From: Gordionus sp. m RMFG-2023
Lineage: Eukaryota > Nematomorpha > Gordioida > Chordodea > Parachordodidae
NCBI RefSeq assembly: GCF_954871325.1
Contig: NC_088776.1
Span: 26,274,508-26,338,507 of the forward strand
Reading direction: 5' to 3'
DNA length: 64,000 nucleotides
Positions 56,601 to 59,153 of this stretch are shown here, one piece after another; the first letter of the stretch is position 1, and each line of letters starts with the position of its first letter. Below the pieces are notes generated by a model that did no database searches, was not told the DNA's origin, and saw only the letters and a list, made by a program, of their open reading frames with translations. Both the position numbers and the translations under genes were made by a program.

Positions 56601-59153
56601 CAATTGTCAAAAATATAATGCATAATATTATTTAGTATATGGCGATTTGCTCCGTTATCACTCACAACTATACATTTATTTAAGTAATTTTCTAATTCTG
56701 TATATTCTCCTAAAATTGAATTGACTACACTTTTAATTTTGACTTTTTTTTCATCCATTGCCCTTGTGGCCAAAATAAATGTTTTTAATTTAAAATCCTT
56801 AAAGATAATATGTCCTGTAATGGTTAAAAAACTTAGATTTTTATAGTCATCCGTCAAATATCAGTGATTATGGACAAGTAATTATTATTGATCATGCTTT
56901 TAATCTTAAATTTTATTTTATGGTATATTTTTGGACCTATAGTATTCATGAGTTTTCCGGTCCACAACTTTTATATTTTGTTATCCATATGTAACACCAA
57001 CATTTATCTCTTGGCCTAGCTTTAAAATCCTTCACTTTCTGTTGCATTTAAAGATTGAAGATCTTTACAAATAAAATATAGCTGACTTTTCTGTAAAAAG
57101 TTTAAGCAAAATTTAGCATATAGTCTCGCGATAAAAAACACCTAAACATAAAAAGAAAATAGGACTAACAAAATGATACCGGATGTTGTTTATAAAATGC
57201 GGAAGATTTTTAGTCTTCATAAATTATTCTTTTTTAAAAAAGAACTAAATTAAATAAGAAATATAATATAATTAAAAAATTACAAATTTATAATTAAAAA
57301 ATTGCAAATTTATAATTAAAAAATTGCTATAAAATTGCAAATTTATATTTATAAAAAAACAATTTTAAAAATTAAAATTTCCGTGATTCACGGGAAATTT
57401 ATGTTCACGCCCGATCATGCCCGGAGAAAATTTTGGAAAGGCCCGTCACGCCTAGTCACGCTTTGGAATTTAAAATTTATTCACACTCACGCCGTGACCC
57501 ACCGTGGTCACGCGTAATTTCACGGCCCGCGCCCACCTCTAATTAACATAGCAATCAATATACATTTTATTTTATTTCAGATATGACCCATGCTTAGATA
57601 TTTTATTTCAAAAATCTATCCCCCTCCCATGGGTGATTCACAGTAGTGATACTGATGAATAACAAGGCAGTCGAAAGGCTTTTTTTATTTTAAGAATAAT
57701 GTCGAGATTATATTAGAATTTTTATCCTTCCCTCTTCCCCAGACTTACTGAGAGCATAGAGATGAGTAATTGTAAACAGATTCGTTTGTTAGTCTTCATT
57801 GGAAATCCATATACAAATACACCCCCCCCCTCACTGATGATCTGTAAATTAAATATATCTATTTATTAGCTTTTATATCAAACCCTTGTGGATATTCTTT
57901 TTATAAAAAAATACCCCCCCCCCAGACCTAGATCAGATGCATAAAGTGCTAATTTTAATATTATTTAAAATTTAATTAACTTTCATTTTACACAATTATA
58001 GCCATATTTTTTATGGAAAAGTATTAAACACCCCCCTCCCTAGTCCTAGACTCGAGGACCTGGAGTGATAATTAATTTCAATAGTACTCAAAAAATCTTT
58101 TTATTTGATCCCATTGTCGTGATTATAACCCCCCCCCCCCCATGATTTAGAATGATTATTTTTATAGCACTCAACTCAAAAAATCATAAATTTTGAAAGG
58201 TAAATAATAAAAATAAATATTTAAGCTAAATGGACTTAAAAATAAAAAACATTAAAAATTTATGAGCTATTATTTAGTATTTAGTCTGAGAAATTCAATA
58301 AAAAAATTCCGAGAAAATCAATAATTTTACTTAGCAAAATCGTATTAAATTTTAAGAAAAATATTTGTGAAATTCAGTAAAAATACTTAACTTTGAGTAA
58401 TTTTAATTCTGAGCAATTAAGCTGCGTTTCAGTTTTTATTCTGAAGAAAAAATATAAGATTTTATCATTATTTACTCATAATAGCCTTGTTCTATAAATT
58501 CAATTTGCTTGAATAAGAAATTGAGAAAAAGTTGATCGGAATCTAAAAGGTGGTAATTGACTCGCAAGAATATCAATTGTGTCAACATTTCCAATACTTT
58601 GTTCTGGATTTCTAGGGGATCAAATAATTTTAATATTTACCAGATAAAATAATCACAAAAATCAACAATCATATATTATCAACCTTCAAAAAGACTAACA
58701 TACCATTCACCATTTAACTAGTAGATTTTTAAATGATTCAAAAGATGACATTTCCTTAATATAGGTCTAATGGCTTTATCCTGGCCTCAGAATTTACATG
58801 TATTCATTTCTCGGTTCCATATTTATAATTTTTTTAAACTTATTTATTTAGTTTAATAGTCATTTTTCAGAATTTTCTAAATTTATATTAATCATGAATT
58901 CATATATGATAAACTACCTCAATTTTTTTTATACAACTTATTTTTTAAACTTAAATTTAATAAAAAAAAAATTTTTTTTAAATATCATGTGTATAATAGT
59001 ACTCACCTATACTACTCGTTATTGTATACAATTTGAGCGACCGAATGACCAAATCCTCGAATTTTCGTATATAAGAACTAATATTGATTTTTTCCGATGA
59101 GGCAATCTGAGCATTTACATGATTAGGAGTCATCTCAAATCGATATTTCCAAC
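8537..59153 (-). CDS. HTT: Huntingtin (HTT) orthologue, C-terminal half, 29 exons
   Basis: Huntingtin is a very large HEAT/alpha-solenoid scaffold of the cytoplasm, known for roles in vesicle transport and autophagy and for a stable complex with HAP40. I joined 29 minus-strand exons by splice sites and phase (5,550 nt, about 1,850 codons). Their order follows human HTT throughout. Diagnostic matches (human from memory) are LRVNYHLLDSDQLF with LRVNYCLLDSDQVF, RVINLGWADTHVF with RINTLGWTSRTQF, YQDEILMPYLAMGLCK with SEDEILAQYLVPATCK, and AILRLLTTCLYVNQ with AALGLMLTCMYTGK. In human terms this covers the end of N-HEAT, the bridge and C-HEAT. The polyQ end is outside the window. Phases agree at 27 of 28 junctions; 48,531 to 41,833 does not fit. 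The coordinates span exons and introns; each exon is listed separately. I am very sure of the family and less sure of a few exon ends. Confidence 0.92.
8916..9567 (-). CDS. HTT: HTT exon 28 of 29 seen (largest)
   Basis: It runs from acceptor CTTTTAG to consensus donor GTAAGC, phase 1 in and 2 out, 652 bp. AILRLLTTCLYVNQ matches human AALGLMLTCMYTGK. A Ser/Thr/His-rich insert follows, then VVDRLLNLFLAFP. EWLLLGAEKIMATLSR and SHSLWKLTELLA match DWVMLSLSNFTQRAP and ATWSLSCFFVSA. The base composition is clearly less AT-rich than its surroundings. Confidence 0.94.
9885..10160. repeat. Block with word GGAACC in HTT intron
   Basis: GGAACCGAAACCC, CAGAACCTGGAATCC, AGGAACCGGAACC and CAGAATCAGAACC recur in AT-rich spacers, in the style of the other hAT terminal blocks. 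No tip is recognised. Confidence 0.45.
11598..11722. repeat. Block with word CCCGAACC in HTT intron
   Basis: AACCCGAACCGAAC, GGGTTTAAG, CAACCCGATTC and CGAGTTCGATT recur over 120 bp in the 2.9-kb intron 9,568-12,514. The rest of that intron is plain AT-rich sequence with a G-run at about 11,908. Confidence 0.4.
12515..12835 (-). CDS. HTT: HTT exon 27 of 29 seen
   Basis: It runs from acceptor TTATAG to donor GTATAG, phase 1 to 1. VFVIKLLGLLVKNNF aligns with human SIIQMCGVMLSGSE. FVINTFQTVESEHIKKLIF follows, at the LERLLLSEQLSRL region. It is richer in Asn, Lys and Ile than human. Confidence 0.88.
13165..13260. repeat. Block with word GGTTCAGA in HTT intron
   Basis: GGGTTCAGAG, AGGTTCAGATT and the inverse TCTGAACCC, CCCAGAAC lie within 95 bp of intron 12,836-13,641. 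It resembles hAT subterminal repeats. Short and uncertain. Confidence 0.4.
13642..13754 (-). CDS. HTT: HTT exon 26 of 29 seen
   Basis: It runs from acceptor TTATAG to donor GTAGTT, phase 2 in and 1 out, exactly what exons 25 and 27 need. YIDVLARTLFYLAETFQNVP matches human [20 protein letters not shown]. Confidence 0.92.
14113..14297 (-). CDS. HTT: HTT exon 25 of 29 seen
   Basis: It runs from acceptor ACTAAG to consensus donor GTAAGT, phase 0 to 2. LAESLSKVVEGVLKNTQ then FKTCLYLLEANP match human AEPVSRLLESTLRSSHL and LHGVLYVLECD. Confidence 0.94.
14555..14705 (-). CDS. HTT: HTT exon 24 of 29 seen
   Basis: It runs from acceptor TTGTAG to donor GTAACT, phase 2 to 0. EQFDWMQKLFCQLYDSF matches human NQFELMYVTLTELRRVH. 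YQDEILMPYLAMGLCK matches SEDEILAQYLVPATCK. This exon first identified the gene. Confidence 0.95.
15355..15482 (-). repeat. hAT-like terminal block with TAGAGATCTGCA-type tip
   Basis: GATCCGGCCCGG, ATCCGACTCATTTCCG and GGGCTGAGCC are followed by GTGCAGATCTCTGATG. On the minus strand the tip reads CATCAGAGATCTGCAC. It lies in intron 14,706-16,476. Confidence 0.55.
15880..16005. repeat. GC-rich block in HTT intron
   Basis: GCTCGGGGCCC, AAGCCTCGGATCAACCC, AAGCCTGGACCATGCCCC and TAGCTGGGGTATTCCG lie in AT spacers, similar in layout to the other terminal blocks. The right end reads CCGAGGTGAC. Family unclear. Confidence 0.4.
16477..16808 (-). CDS. HTT: HTT exon 23 of 29 seen
   Basis: It runs from acceptor CCTAAG to donor GTTTTA, phase 0 in and 2 out. 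ISPQYAWLVMGLKRVP matches human VSIHSVWLGNSITPL. A Ser/Asn/Pro-rich disordered stretch stands where human HTT has an acidic, Pro-rich loop. SCLRLITDIYQGAM matches SCSQFLLELYSRWIL. Confidence 0.92.
16894..17020 (-). CDS. HTT: HTT exon 22 of 29 seen
   Basis: It runs from acceptor TTACAG to donor GTTAAT, phase 2 to 0. The in-phase frame reads WPYRHLLYPTHNLGQ, matching the human ATHHLYQAWDP and YKLGQ segments. Two other frames are also open here, but they break phase with both neighbours. Confidence 0.9.
17310..17571 (-). CDS. HTT: HTT exon 21 of 29 seen
   Basis: It runs from acceptor CTTAAG to donor GTATGT, phase 1 in and 2 out. GWADTHVFQEICVILSGAL matches human GWTSRTQFEETWATLLGVL. An acidic stretch, then ILTPFPGNP, matches MTVPVAGNP. 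Confidence 0.94.
18301..18365 (+). mobile_element. Solo pogo terminal fragment
   Basis: GGAGACCAGTGTTAGTCGGCG followed by AATTTTTGTCAAAATCATCATAG is the inverse of the 3' end of the pogo element at 34,600-34,660. Only the terminal part of the element is seen. Confidence 0.7.
18390..18525. repeat. Tandem duplication of about 68 bp
   Basis: ATGAGACAGCTCAAACACT through TTTTCTC occurs twice back to back (18,390 and 18,459), differing by a few substitutions and small indels. It immediately follows the pogo fragment. Confidence 0.8.
19101..19150 (+). mobile_element. hAT tip, CAGTGTAGCGACAAGGGG type
   Basis: CAGTGTAGCGACAAGGGGAA, a G-run and a C-run closely resemble the left tip of the hAT at 24,309. 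No matching right end or coding part follows. It is a truncated copy in intron 17,572-23,094. Confidence 0.6.
20162..20302 (+). repeat. 5' LTR of gypsy B
   Basis: It starts TGATAAATGCTATATAAGAT and ends GTAATAAAATTTACTTTA(A). It contains AATAAAGTGATATG as a likely poly(A) region. It matches 21,883-22,023 over the full 141 bp apart from small differences. Confidence 0.85.
20303..20316 (+). other. Primer-binding site of gypsy B
   Basis: TGGCGACGAAGG directly abuts the 5' LTR. It begins TGG, complementary to a tRNA CCA end. I cannot assign the tRNA. Confidence 0.5.
20553..20690 (+). mobile_element. hAT tip inside gypsy B
   Basis: CAGTGGCGTAGCCAGAATTT is followed by a long G-run (about 20,603-20,620). 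The same tip, inverted, closes the hAT at 28,298. No right end is seen before the gypsy integrase resumes at about 20,760. Confidence 0.65.
20765..21892 (+). pseudogene. Integrase and C-tail of gypsy B
   Basis: The integrase zinc-binding region (HRGHPGINAKK, about 20,790) is frameshifted. The core keeps NGPQFISGEFR and TPYYPKTNGLAERTIRT (about 21,108-21,230), and the open frame EVLTSYRMGEHQSTGRSPTK follows. A stop at 21,473-21,475 interrupts the chromodomain-like region VWVHNEINSGWREG. The last 109 codons form a charged tail ending in a K/R-rich segment. It is closely related to 59,886-60,675. Confidence 0.87.
21883..22023 (+). repeat. 3' LTR of gypsy B
   Basis: TGATAAATGACATATAAGAT to TAATTTACTTTA, 141 bp, pairs with 20,162-20,302. 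The flanks are CAGTG (left) and CTCAGTA (right), so an exact target duplication cannot be fixed. Confidence 0.85.
22024..23094. other. HTT intron remainder, AT-rich
   Basis: I see no gene, tip or repeat block I can name between gypsy B and HTT exon 20. Confidence 0.4.
23095..23292 (-). CDS. HTT: HTT exon 20 of 29 seen
   Basis: It runs from acceptor ATTCAG to donor GTAAAA, phase 1 to 1. LFRLPSLNKYAIL matches human LARLPLVNSYTRV. The end, FCSRVINLG, joins exon 21 to give the family signature INLGW (human INTLGW). Confidence 0.92.
23352..23450 (-). CDS. HTT: HTT exon 19 of 29 seen
   Basis: The second of two possible acceptors is used (ATTTAG before GTTTAATTG), because only it keeps frame. This leaves a 39-nt intron. 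GLIDCLLSWFDNYNENGRNA aligns with human [20 protein letters not shown], including the Asn-Gly/Arg-Asn turn. Phase 1 to 1. Confidence 0.87.
23490..23700 (-). CDS. HTT: HTT exon 18 of 29 seen
   Basis: It runs from acceptor ATAAAG to donor GTTGAT, phase 0 in and 1 out. YPKLCILKCMASILKL corresponds to human LQAGLDCCCLALQLPG. ESNLVELIICYIYQMI corresponds to STEFVTHACSLIYCVHFI. Confidence 0.87.
23759..23889 (-). CDS. HTT: HTT exon 17 of 29 seen
   Basis: It runs from acceptor TAAAAG to donor GTAAAA, phase 1 in and 0 out. FSYLENISECLEIATLHP aligns with human [35 protein letters not shown] aligns with EKDIVKFVVATLEAL. Confidence 0.87.
24309..28298 (+). mobile_element. Complete hAT transposon, ZMYM/DUF4371 type, TSD AGCCCGAA
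   Basis: Terminal repeats CAGTGGCGTAGACAAGGGGG and, inverted, CCTGGCTACGCCACTG enclose 3,990 bp. The 8-bp AGCCCGAA is repeated exactly at 24,301-24,308 and 28,299-28,306, the size typical of hAT. Poly-G/poly-C runs sit just inside both ends. The transposase is broken but its domains are in order. Confidence 0.95.
25253..27540 (+). pseudogene. hAT transposase (TTF/DUF4371-like), disrupted
   Basis: Open pieces in changing frames: a zinc-finger-like N-part with CPQKDISLYLKFQF (25,325); KDALENFNYHQQNKYHLNSC (25,616); a DUF4371-like core with ASPFFSVLADETSDVSNIEQ (26,050-26,110); the family motif GQGYDGAPLMSGHVKG (about 26,270); HCSSHCLNLMISEACD (26,360); a linker at 26,853-27,107; and the C-terminal dimerisation motif TLPISTCTNERSFSTLKRLK (27,408-27,467) then NRLNGLALKRLF. 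Some gaps between pieces (about 26,430-26,520 and 26,777-26,836) could be introns. Several frameshifts look real. Confidence 0.87.
28673..28786 (-). CDS. HTT: HTT exon 16 of 29 seen
   Basis: It runs from acceptor TATAAG to donor GTATCG, phase 1 to 1. It reads NFFLLLNTKFYSCFNNYIKK then an acidic tail. It corresponds to the human AAYWSKLNDLFGD area by order. Similarity is weak, but both junctions are in phase. Confidence 0.75.
29107..29206 (-). CDS. HTT: HTT exon 15 of 29 seen
   Basis: It runs from acceptor ATTTAG to donor GTAAGA, phase 0 in and 1 out. The helix EIALPHIKILYCSLKQSLYR lies at the human FEAAREVTLARVSG position. Only 63 bp of intron separates it from exon 14. Confidence 0.8.
29270..29392 (-). 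CDS. HTT: HTT exon 14 of 29 seen
   Basis: It is 41 codons, phase 0 to 0, acceptor ATTATAG and consensus donor GTAAGT. MITMLRDIVESFP aligns with human GAELVNRIPAEDM, followed by LAPIEELASFL against LAPCLSLGMSEI. Confidence 0.82.
29393..30526. other. HTT intron with a GGTTC-word block
   Basis: 29,715-29,845 holds CCGGATTCAAATTCGGATT, GGGTTCAGGTTTGG and CAGGTTCGGTTC, like the other subterminal blocks. The remainder is featureless AT-rich sequence. Confidence 0.4.
30527..30647 (-). CDS. HTT: HTT exon 13 of 29 seen
   Basis: It lies between GACAG and donor GTATAC, phase 2 to 0. SSFDLESLRKFIITLYPEES is followed by an acidic N/D/S-rich linker and RPLDIELYDK. This parallels the human LYSLLDRFRLS helix and its S/P-rich linker ending HPLDGDG. 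Confidence 0.82.
30802..31118 (-). CDS. HTT: HTT exon 12 of 29 seen
   Basis: It runs from acceptor ATCTAG to donor GTTACC, phase 0 in and 2 out. LPTHHLVLKKCLDFL matches human STPTMLKKTLQCLEGI. VRYLARNMLFSEWKKFV matches VLARMVDILACRRVEML. Confidence 0.92.
31198..31321 (-). CDS. HTT: HTT exon 11 of 29 seen; odd donor
   Basis: The acceptor is TTAAAG. KLTKVVILFLNNIYQMEGP matches human [21 protein letters not shown], with conserved E-x-P. After KYDEN the phase-compatible cut is followed by ATAATA, not GT. The 79-bp stretch to exon 12 contains no GT near this point. The family match is strong, but the splice is non-canonical or the site is mutated. Confidence 0.78.
32016..34331 (+). pseudogene. 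pogo/Jerky-like transposase, disrupted
   Basis: An N-terminal helix-turn-helix piece (SDYEEAIKLYENNNSSRKVS, about 32,068) ends at a GT-like donor. After an AT-rich insert the DNA-binding part continues (PKIGQNNKQKIFDDDEENKI, about 32,815). The DDE catalytic core is open at 33,065-33,805, with YNMDDTGLTTVQ and LLILDNHISH carrying acidic catalytic residues. Before it, TAA codons replace residues in the SW...EE-FSSF stretch. After 33,790 a frameshift precedes GFESCGIYPYNE. The C-terminus is a PHD-like finger, CIICKQDYKNF to ICYNCK, stop at 34,329. Finger-bearing pogo transposases are known in animals. Confidence 0.88.
34197..34331 (+). other. PHD-like zinc finger encoded at the pogo C-terminus
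   Basis: Cysteine pattern C-x2-C...WFQCRVCKGWAH...C...C-x2-C in 44 codons. All ligands are intact here, unlike the copy at 3-130. Confidence 0.75.
34663..36100. other. Unassigned intron sequence with short repeats
   Basis: 35,456-35,560 repeats TAACGTAGTAAAAATAATATT three times. 35,575-35,640 repeats TATCGCGAA-like words. 35,160-35,420 is less AT-rich (GTGCGTACAAGTACGTGCGG) but matches nothing I know. No gene seen. Confidence 0.4.
36151..36350. repeat. Direct repeat of about 65 bp, spaced 129 bp
   Basis: AGGCCCATGCCGGATTAAAT ... TATTGGCTATGTTAATTTTA (36,151) recurs as AAGCCCATGCCCGATTAAAA ... TATTGGCTATATTGATTTTA (36,280). It lies beyond the 3' end of the minus-strand LINE. Confidence 0.7.
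36609..37032 (-). pseudogene. LINE C-terminal region
   Basis: It reads QYGSDIWDVYKTQTKKLQVF then NRCLRLINGYI, LWKLSKHIPVAVQLKKRRIQ and AYEALDWLPIYKNKR. This is the LYGSETW...LQTFINRCLRRIL...ALEWNPQ pattern common to the tail of animal LINEs. The RT junction upstream is deleted. Confidence 0.75.
37075..38073 (-). pseudogene. LINE reverse transcriptase, C-terminally cut
   Basis: An open frame of 332 codons carries RT motifs: LKSNKAAGLDCIRAEHLK, YRAIALTSIASKVF, FIFVDLKKAFDGIKPEVLW (first catalytic Asp) and GVKQGCVLSPIIFNIVM. The frame then runs into a short duplicated A/T-rich segment. The region with the YxDD catalytic motif is missing, so the enzyme cannot be active. Confidence 0.88.
38131..39300 (-). 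pseudogene. LINE endonuclease with inserted MITE
   Basis: 38,131-38,682 reads SQIDFILSNIHNWFLDV then NISDHKMVKGHLMI, the SDH active-site motif of AP-like endonucleases. ILGDFNTKIGKMESYL lies just upstream. The N-terminal piece (38,950-39,300) is interrupted by the MITE and has a stop near the WSGVAFLI region. The same region reads on in the plus-strand copy at 39,946. Confidence 0.82.
38761..38948. mobile_element. hAT MITE, TSD TTAAACAA
   Basis: It has tips TAGTGTTGTTAAACTACC and, inverted, GGTAATTTAACAACACTA. The same 8 bp (plus strand TTGTTTAA) flank both ends, and the uninterrupted LINE site can be seen in the copy at 40,150. About 188 bp, non-coding. Confidence 0.87.
39920..40275 (+). 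mobile_element. LINE endonuclease fragment in opposite orientation
   Basis: 39,946-40,275 encodes SGVAFLIKNNICQYIRKF, ISERMAALYINTAFKPTI, IINIYSPT and ILGHFNTKIGKMESYLTNNT, then breaks off into unrelated sequence. It is the same LINE family as 36,600-39,310 but on the plus strand, and shows the site before MITE insertion. GHFN replaces the usual GDFN. Confidence 0.83.
40640..40870 (+). pseudogene. LINE 3' tail relic (second family)
   Basis: RRNKLKEFGHVERKARDDWV and GDTQEREKWRKMIKR match the R-L-RWFGHV-RM tail seen at 49,756. Stops interrupt it. Confidence 0.65.
40871..41517. other. HTT intron, no recognised content
   Basis: AT-rich with one G-rich patch at 41,290. Nothing supported. Confidence 0.4.
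41518..41833 (-). CDS. HTT: HTT exon 10 of 29 seen
   Basis: It runs from acceptor GTTAG to donor GTATTA, phase 1 in and 2 out. DSLFLLARGLIDNNILQIIL corresponds to human NREIVRRGALILFCDYV. The frame runs past the donor for 7 more codons, but the donor at 41,517 is the one in phase with exon 11. Confidence 0.85.
41834..42512. other. HTT intron sequence before the hAT
   Basis: 41,925-41,950 (GATTGAGCTGATTTTTCAATAA) recurs at 20,070-20,095 as GATTGAGCTAATTTTTCAAT, a shared old repeat. Nothing else recognised. Confidence 0.4.
42530..42650. repeat. Left TTCGAATAA array of the hAT
   Basis: TTCGAATAAT, ACGAATACGAATAAT, TCTGAATACGAATAAT and TTCGATTCGAATAAAACG lie within 100 bp of the left tip. The right end mirrors it at 44,933-45,030. 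Confidence 0.8.
42905..44761 (+). pseudogene. BED-type hAT transposase, few frameshifts
   Basis: Domains in order: BED finger (ACNHCKSIIKCKG...HYNRFHSHL, about 43,020-43,110); SSDIWTSPTQVIFLGLTAHF and FYITLDNATNN of the hAT catalytic core (43,385-43,610); HIPCFAHVINF (about 43,660); a LNSTYQMIERG segment in place of the usual RWNSTY (43,861); TTILDPRLKVEYFKS (about 44,260); and the dimerisation domain DPLMWWKANAYRMP...STACERLFSVG (44,549-44,680), stop at 44,761. Two short GT-AG introns fit (43,978-44,021 and 44,377-44,421). Frame changes near 43,170, 43,310, 43,640 and 44,195 break the gene, unless some are assembly errors in A/T runs. Confidence 0.88.
44930..45030. repeat. Right TTCGAATAA array of the hAT
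   Basis: ATTCGAATAACTCGAATCGAA, ATTCGTACGAATTC, TTATTCGATTAG and CTCGATTCGAATTCG lie adjacent to the right tip. Confidence 0.8.
45052..46459. other. HTT intron, AT-rich
   Basis: 46,090-46,220 contains an imperfect inverted repeat (AATTTTAACTTGTAAAAATTGA / TTTTTACAAGTCAAATAATTT). No coding content found. Confidence 0.4.
46460..47960 (+). mobile_element. hAT relic (ZMYM type) with inserted GC block
   Basis: Scattered frames match the transposase of 24,309-28,298: AELYVFNICLTRLAARQAHS and NTFINQINEWFLIHYAA (about 46,810-46,965), MVDTVPKNAMGALQ (about 47,111), LATLPNSKLMREHS (about 47,203-47,243), then, after a GC-rich insertion, LKGLDLLNIHRHLTTSKDEI and RRLDFTL stop at 47,715. It ends in a C-run and AGACCAAATTCCTGCGCG at about 47,950. 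Clearly dead. Confidence 0.82.
47286..47575. repeat. GC-word block inserted in hAT coding sequence
   Basis: GGGCACGACCCGG, CAGACCCGGCCCTG, CAGTCCGGCCCGG, CAGACCCGGCCTAG and CCAGCCCGGGGACCGGGCCG alternate with T-rich spacers. It splits the dimerisation motif between the MREHS and LKGLDLL parts. The same block in inverse orientation, with the same hAT flank, is at 62,868-63,145. Confidence 0.85.
48531..48714 (-). CDS. HTT: HTT exon 9 of 29 seen
   Basis: The acceptor is CTATAG and the donor GTAATA. LIKESKLCVREPFMSTKLYF then LLSLGVRHINYE align with human LRARSMITTHPALVLLW and LLLVNHTDYRWW. It enters in phase 1 as exon 8 requires but leaves in phase 2, while exon 10 needs phase 1. A short exon is probably missed in the 6.7-kb intron that follows. 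Confidence 0.75.
48795..48925. repeat. TTCGAATA-word block in HTT intron
   Basis: ATTCGATATTCGAATATTTTTG, ATCGAATAATTT and AAATATTTGATTTAACG recall the arrays of the hAT at 42,521, without its tip. The flanking 48,926-49,490 shows only a G-run (about 49,261-49,277), possibly another hAT end. Confidence 0.45.
49500..49742 (-). pseudogene. LINE reverse transcriptase fragment with YIDDG
   Basis: The minus strand reads DGIQQGDPIGSF then, after a frame change, NWYIDDGILGGLPDEVMKAL and KFSESSLGERI. This is the GVQQGDPLGP...YLDDGxLGG pattern of a LINE RT family. It faces away from the C-terminal part of the same type of protein at 50,140 onward. Confidence 0.75.
49756..50125 (+). mobile_element. 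LINE 3' tail with (AGA)n end
   Basis: An open frame carries RRNRLRWFGHVERMTRDDWV, GSRPRGRPKMTW and DAQDRQKWKRKIRG, the standard tail of an APE-type LINE. GAAGAAGAAGAAG at about 50,122-50,138 is a typical 3' microsatellite end. A less broken relative of 40,640-40,870. Confidence 0.82.
50140..51290 (+). pseudogene. C-terminal region of the YIDDG-type LINE protein
   Basis: Fragments in order: LLIPKILYTLRSSRI, LSWLQATLPNKSGGIGIRST (about 50,320), GQLKRPSLFALQALRGR (about 50,752), SDGK-DGSTMILWKKG (about 50,880-50,930), SLPANYTSLPLIATTL and LAFFKELGKWISAM (about 51,035-51,140). This is the PKLLYLLRTSP...W-QASLP-GGLGIRS...FFKELG pattern following RT in that LINE family. Notably less AT-rich than its surroundings; several frame changes. 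Confidence 0.75.
51728..51916 (-). mobile_element. hAT MITE end, word CGATATCGG
   Basis: ATCGAATCGAATCGG, TCCCGATCCGATAAAAAATA and TATCGGTACATCG words precede GTGCATCTCTAATAAA. On the minus strand the tip is TTATTAGAGATGCAC, a classic hAT tip. Only one end is evident. Confidence 0.65.
51980..52140 (-). CDS. HTT: HTT exon 8 of 29 seen
   Basis: It runs from acceptor TTTTAG to donor GTTAAA, phase 2 in and 1 out. It reads LDLIYSATSIYLQIIISY then LLKKLLLVLTSLTK, amphipathic helices at the human TLLMCLIHIFKSG position. Similarity is modest. Confidence 0.68.
52202..52274 (-). CDS. HTT: HTT exon 7 of 29 seen
   Basis: The acceptor is ACACAG. The donor GTTTGT is weak and was chosen to keep phase 2 with exon 8. 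It reads ESAKSFLISFWTEDFEGSP, placed at the human IQELSFSPYLIS region. The exact 3' end is uncertain by a few bases. Confidence 0.62.
52372..52471 (-). CDS. HTT: HTT exon 6 of 29 seen
   Basis: It runs from acceptor AACTAG to donor GTTTTT, phase 0 in and 1 out, fitting both neighbours. The helix MTLKICALYILVTTLRPMD aligns with human WISGILAILRVLISQS. Identity is low, so support is mainly from position and phase. Confidence 0.68.
52716..53039 (-). CDS. HTT: HTT exon 5 of 29 seen
   Basis: It is 108 codons, phase 0 to 0, acceptor CATACAG and donor GTATTC. MSLIGLVLTSLRKE corresponds to human EMFILVLQQCHKE. KLIDLFRSLPSF corresponds to the LFEILAPSS segment. An alternative donor at 52,735 gives phase 1 but would skip exon 6. 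Confidence 0.88.
53232..53371 (-). CDS. HTT: HTT exon 4 of 29 seen
   Basis: It lies between TTAAAG and donor GTTATC, phase 1 in and 0 out. It reads SGAYFVLIQELFLMT where human HTT has ALQPIVHDLFVLRGT. It is followed by a charged linker and a helix ending HMDYPE. Confidence 0.87.
53647..53801 (-). CDS. HTT: HTT exon 3 of 29 seen
   Basis: The acceptor is ATTAAG. The donor GTTATT was chosen because it keeps phase 1 with the next exon. It reads ITLPKIINLAEVIIASDQ against human IGIPKIIQLCDGIMASG. A 4.7-kb transposon-filled intron separates it from exon 2. Confidence 0.9.
53802..54500. repeat. AACGCTCAG repeats next to HTT exon 3
   Basis: AACTGAAACGCTCAGAAAAA, TTAAACGCTCAGAAAAAATA, AAAACGCTCAG, ATCGCTCAGA and AACGCTTAG occur over 53,910-54,090. 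53,470-53,600 (the next intron) holds a separate GCTTAAG-word patch. The rest is AT-rich. Confidence 0.6.
54500..55285 (+). pseudogene. hAT (ZMYM type) relic
   Basis: It opens after a G-run. Pieces such as DLEVMRIANIIILEL (about 54,680), ENINASEYQSISKFKYWYGR (about 54,880) and TFQRNAMKVLL (about 54,957) follow the order of the 24,309 transposase. It ends AACCCCCTCCCC then AATTCCTGGCTCCTGCCCC, a damaged version of that family's right tip. Confidence 0.6.
55409..57540 (-). mobile_element. hAT transposon, TCACG-word ends, minus strand
   Basis: Tips GATGATGGGCGCGGACC (left) and, inverted, AGAGGTGGGCGCGGGCC (right) enclose about 2.1 kb. Both ends carry dense TTCACG/CTCACG words (55,430-55,560 and 57,375-57,535). 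A minus-strand hAT transposase remnant lies between them. Target duplication not resolved. Confidence 0.8.
55690..56880 (-). pseudogene. hAT transposase remnant
   Basis: The minus-strand frame at 56,857-56,558 reads DDYKNLSFLTITGHIIFKDF then TFILATRAMDEKKVK and CIVVSDNGANRHIL, the hAT core with its DNGAN motif. Further 3', 55,870-55,690 reads ASSASSEKLFSVANLLLEER, the C-terminal dimerisation motif. The intervening 700 bp carries stops. Confidence 0.82.
57600..58145. repeat. Periodic C-tract array
   Basis: Six C-rich tracts (about 57,620, 57,735, 57,822, 57,913, 58,031, 58,129) occur at 85-120 bp steps, each followed by a similar CYAGAC/TGATGA-like word. Similar tracts sit inside the ends of the ZMYM-type hATs. 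Confidence 0.55.
58476..58611 (-). CDS. HTT: HTT exon 2 of 29 seen
   Basis: It runs from acceptor CCCTAG to donor GTAAAT, phase 1 in and phase 2 out. It contains the best-conserved stretch in the gene: LRVNYHLLDSDQLFLNF then KQIEFIEQG, against human LRVNYCLLDSDQVFIGF then KQFEYIEVG. Confidence 0.93.
59007..59153 (-). CDS. HTT: HTT exon 1 of 29 seen (first visible)
   Basis: The acceptor is ATTAG before GTTGG and the donor is GTGAGT. It enters in phase 1 and leaves in phase 1. It reads FEDLVIRSLKLYTITSSI, matching human FEPLVIKALKQYTTTT, and the preceding residues match KTNLTSVTKNRADKN. Earlier HTT exons must lie further right; I did not find a convincing one before 64,000. Confidence 0.85.

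Noticed and set aside
57641-57840. Hammerhead ribozyme core (CTGATGA words)
   Set aside because: CTGATGA occurs twice, but no matching stem or downstream GAAAC partner at suitable spacing is visible.
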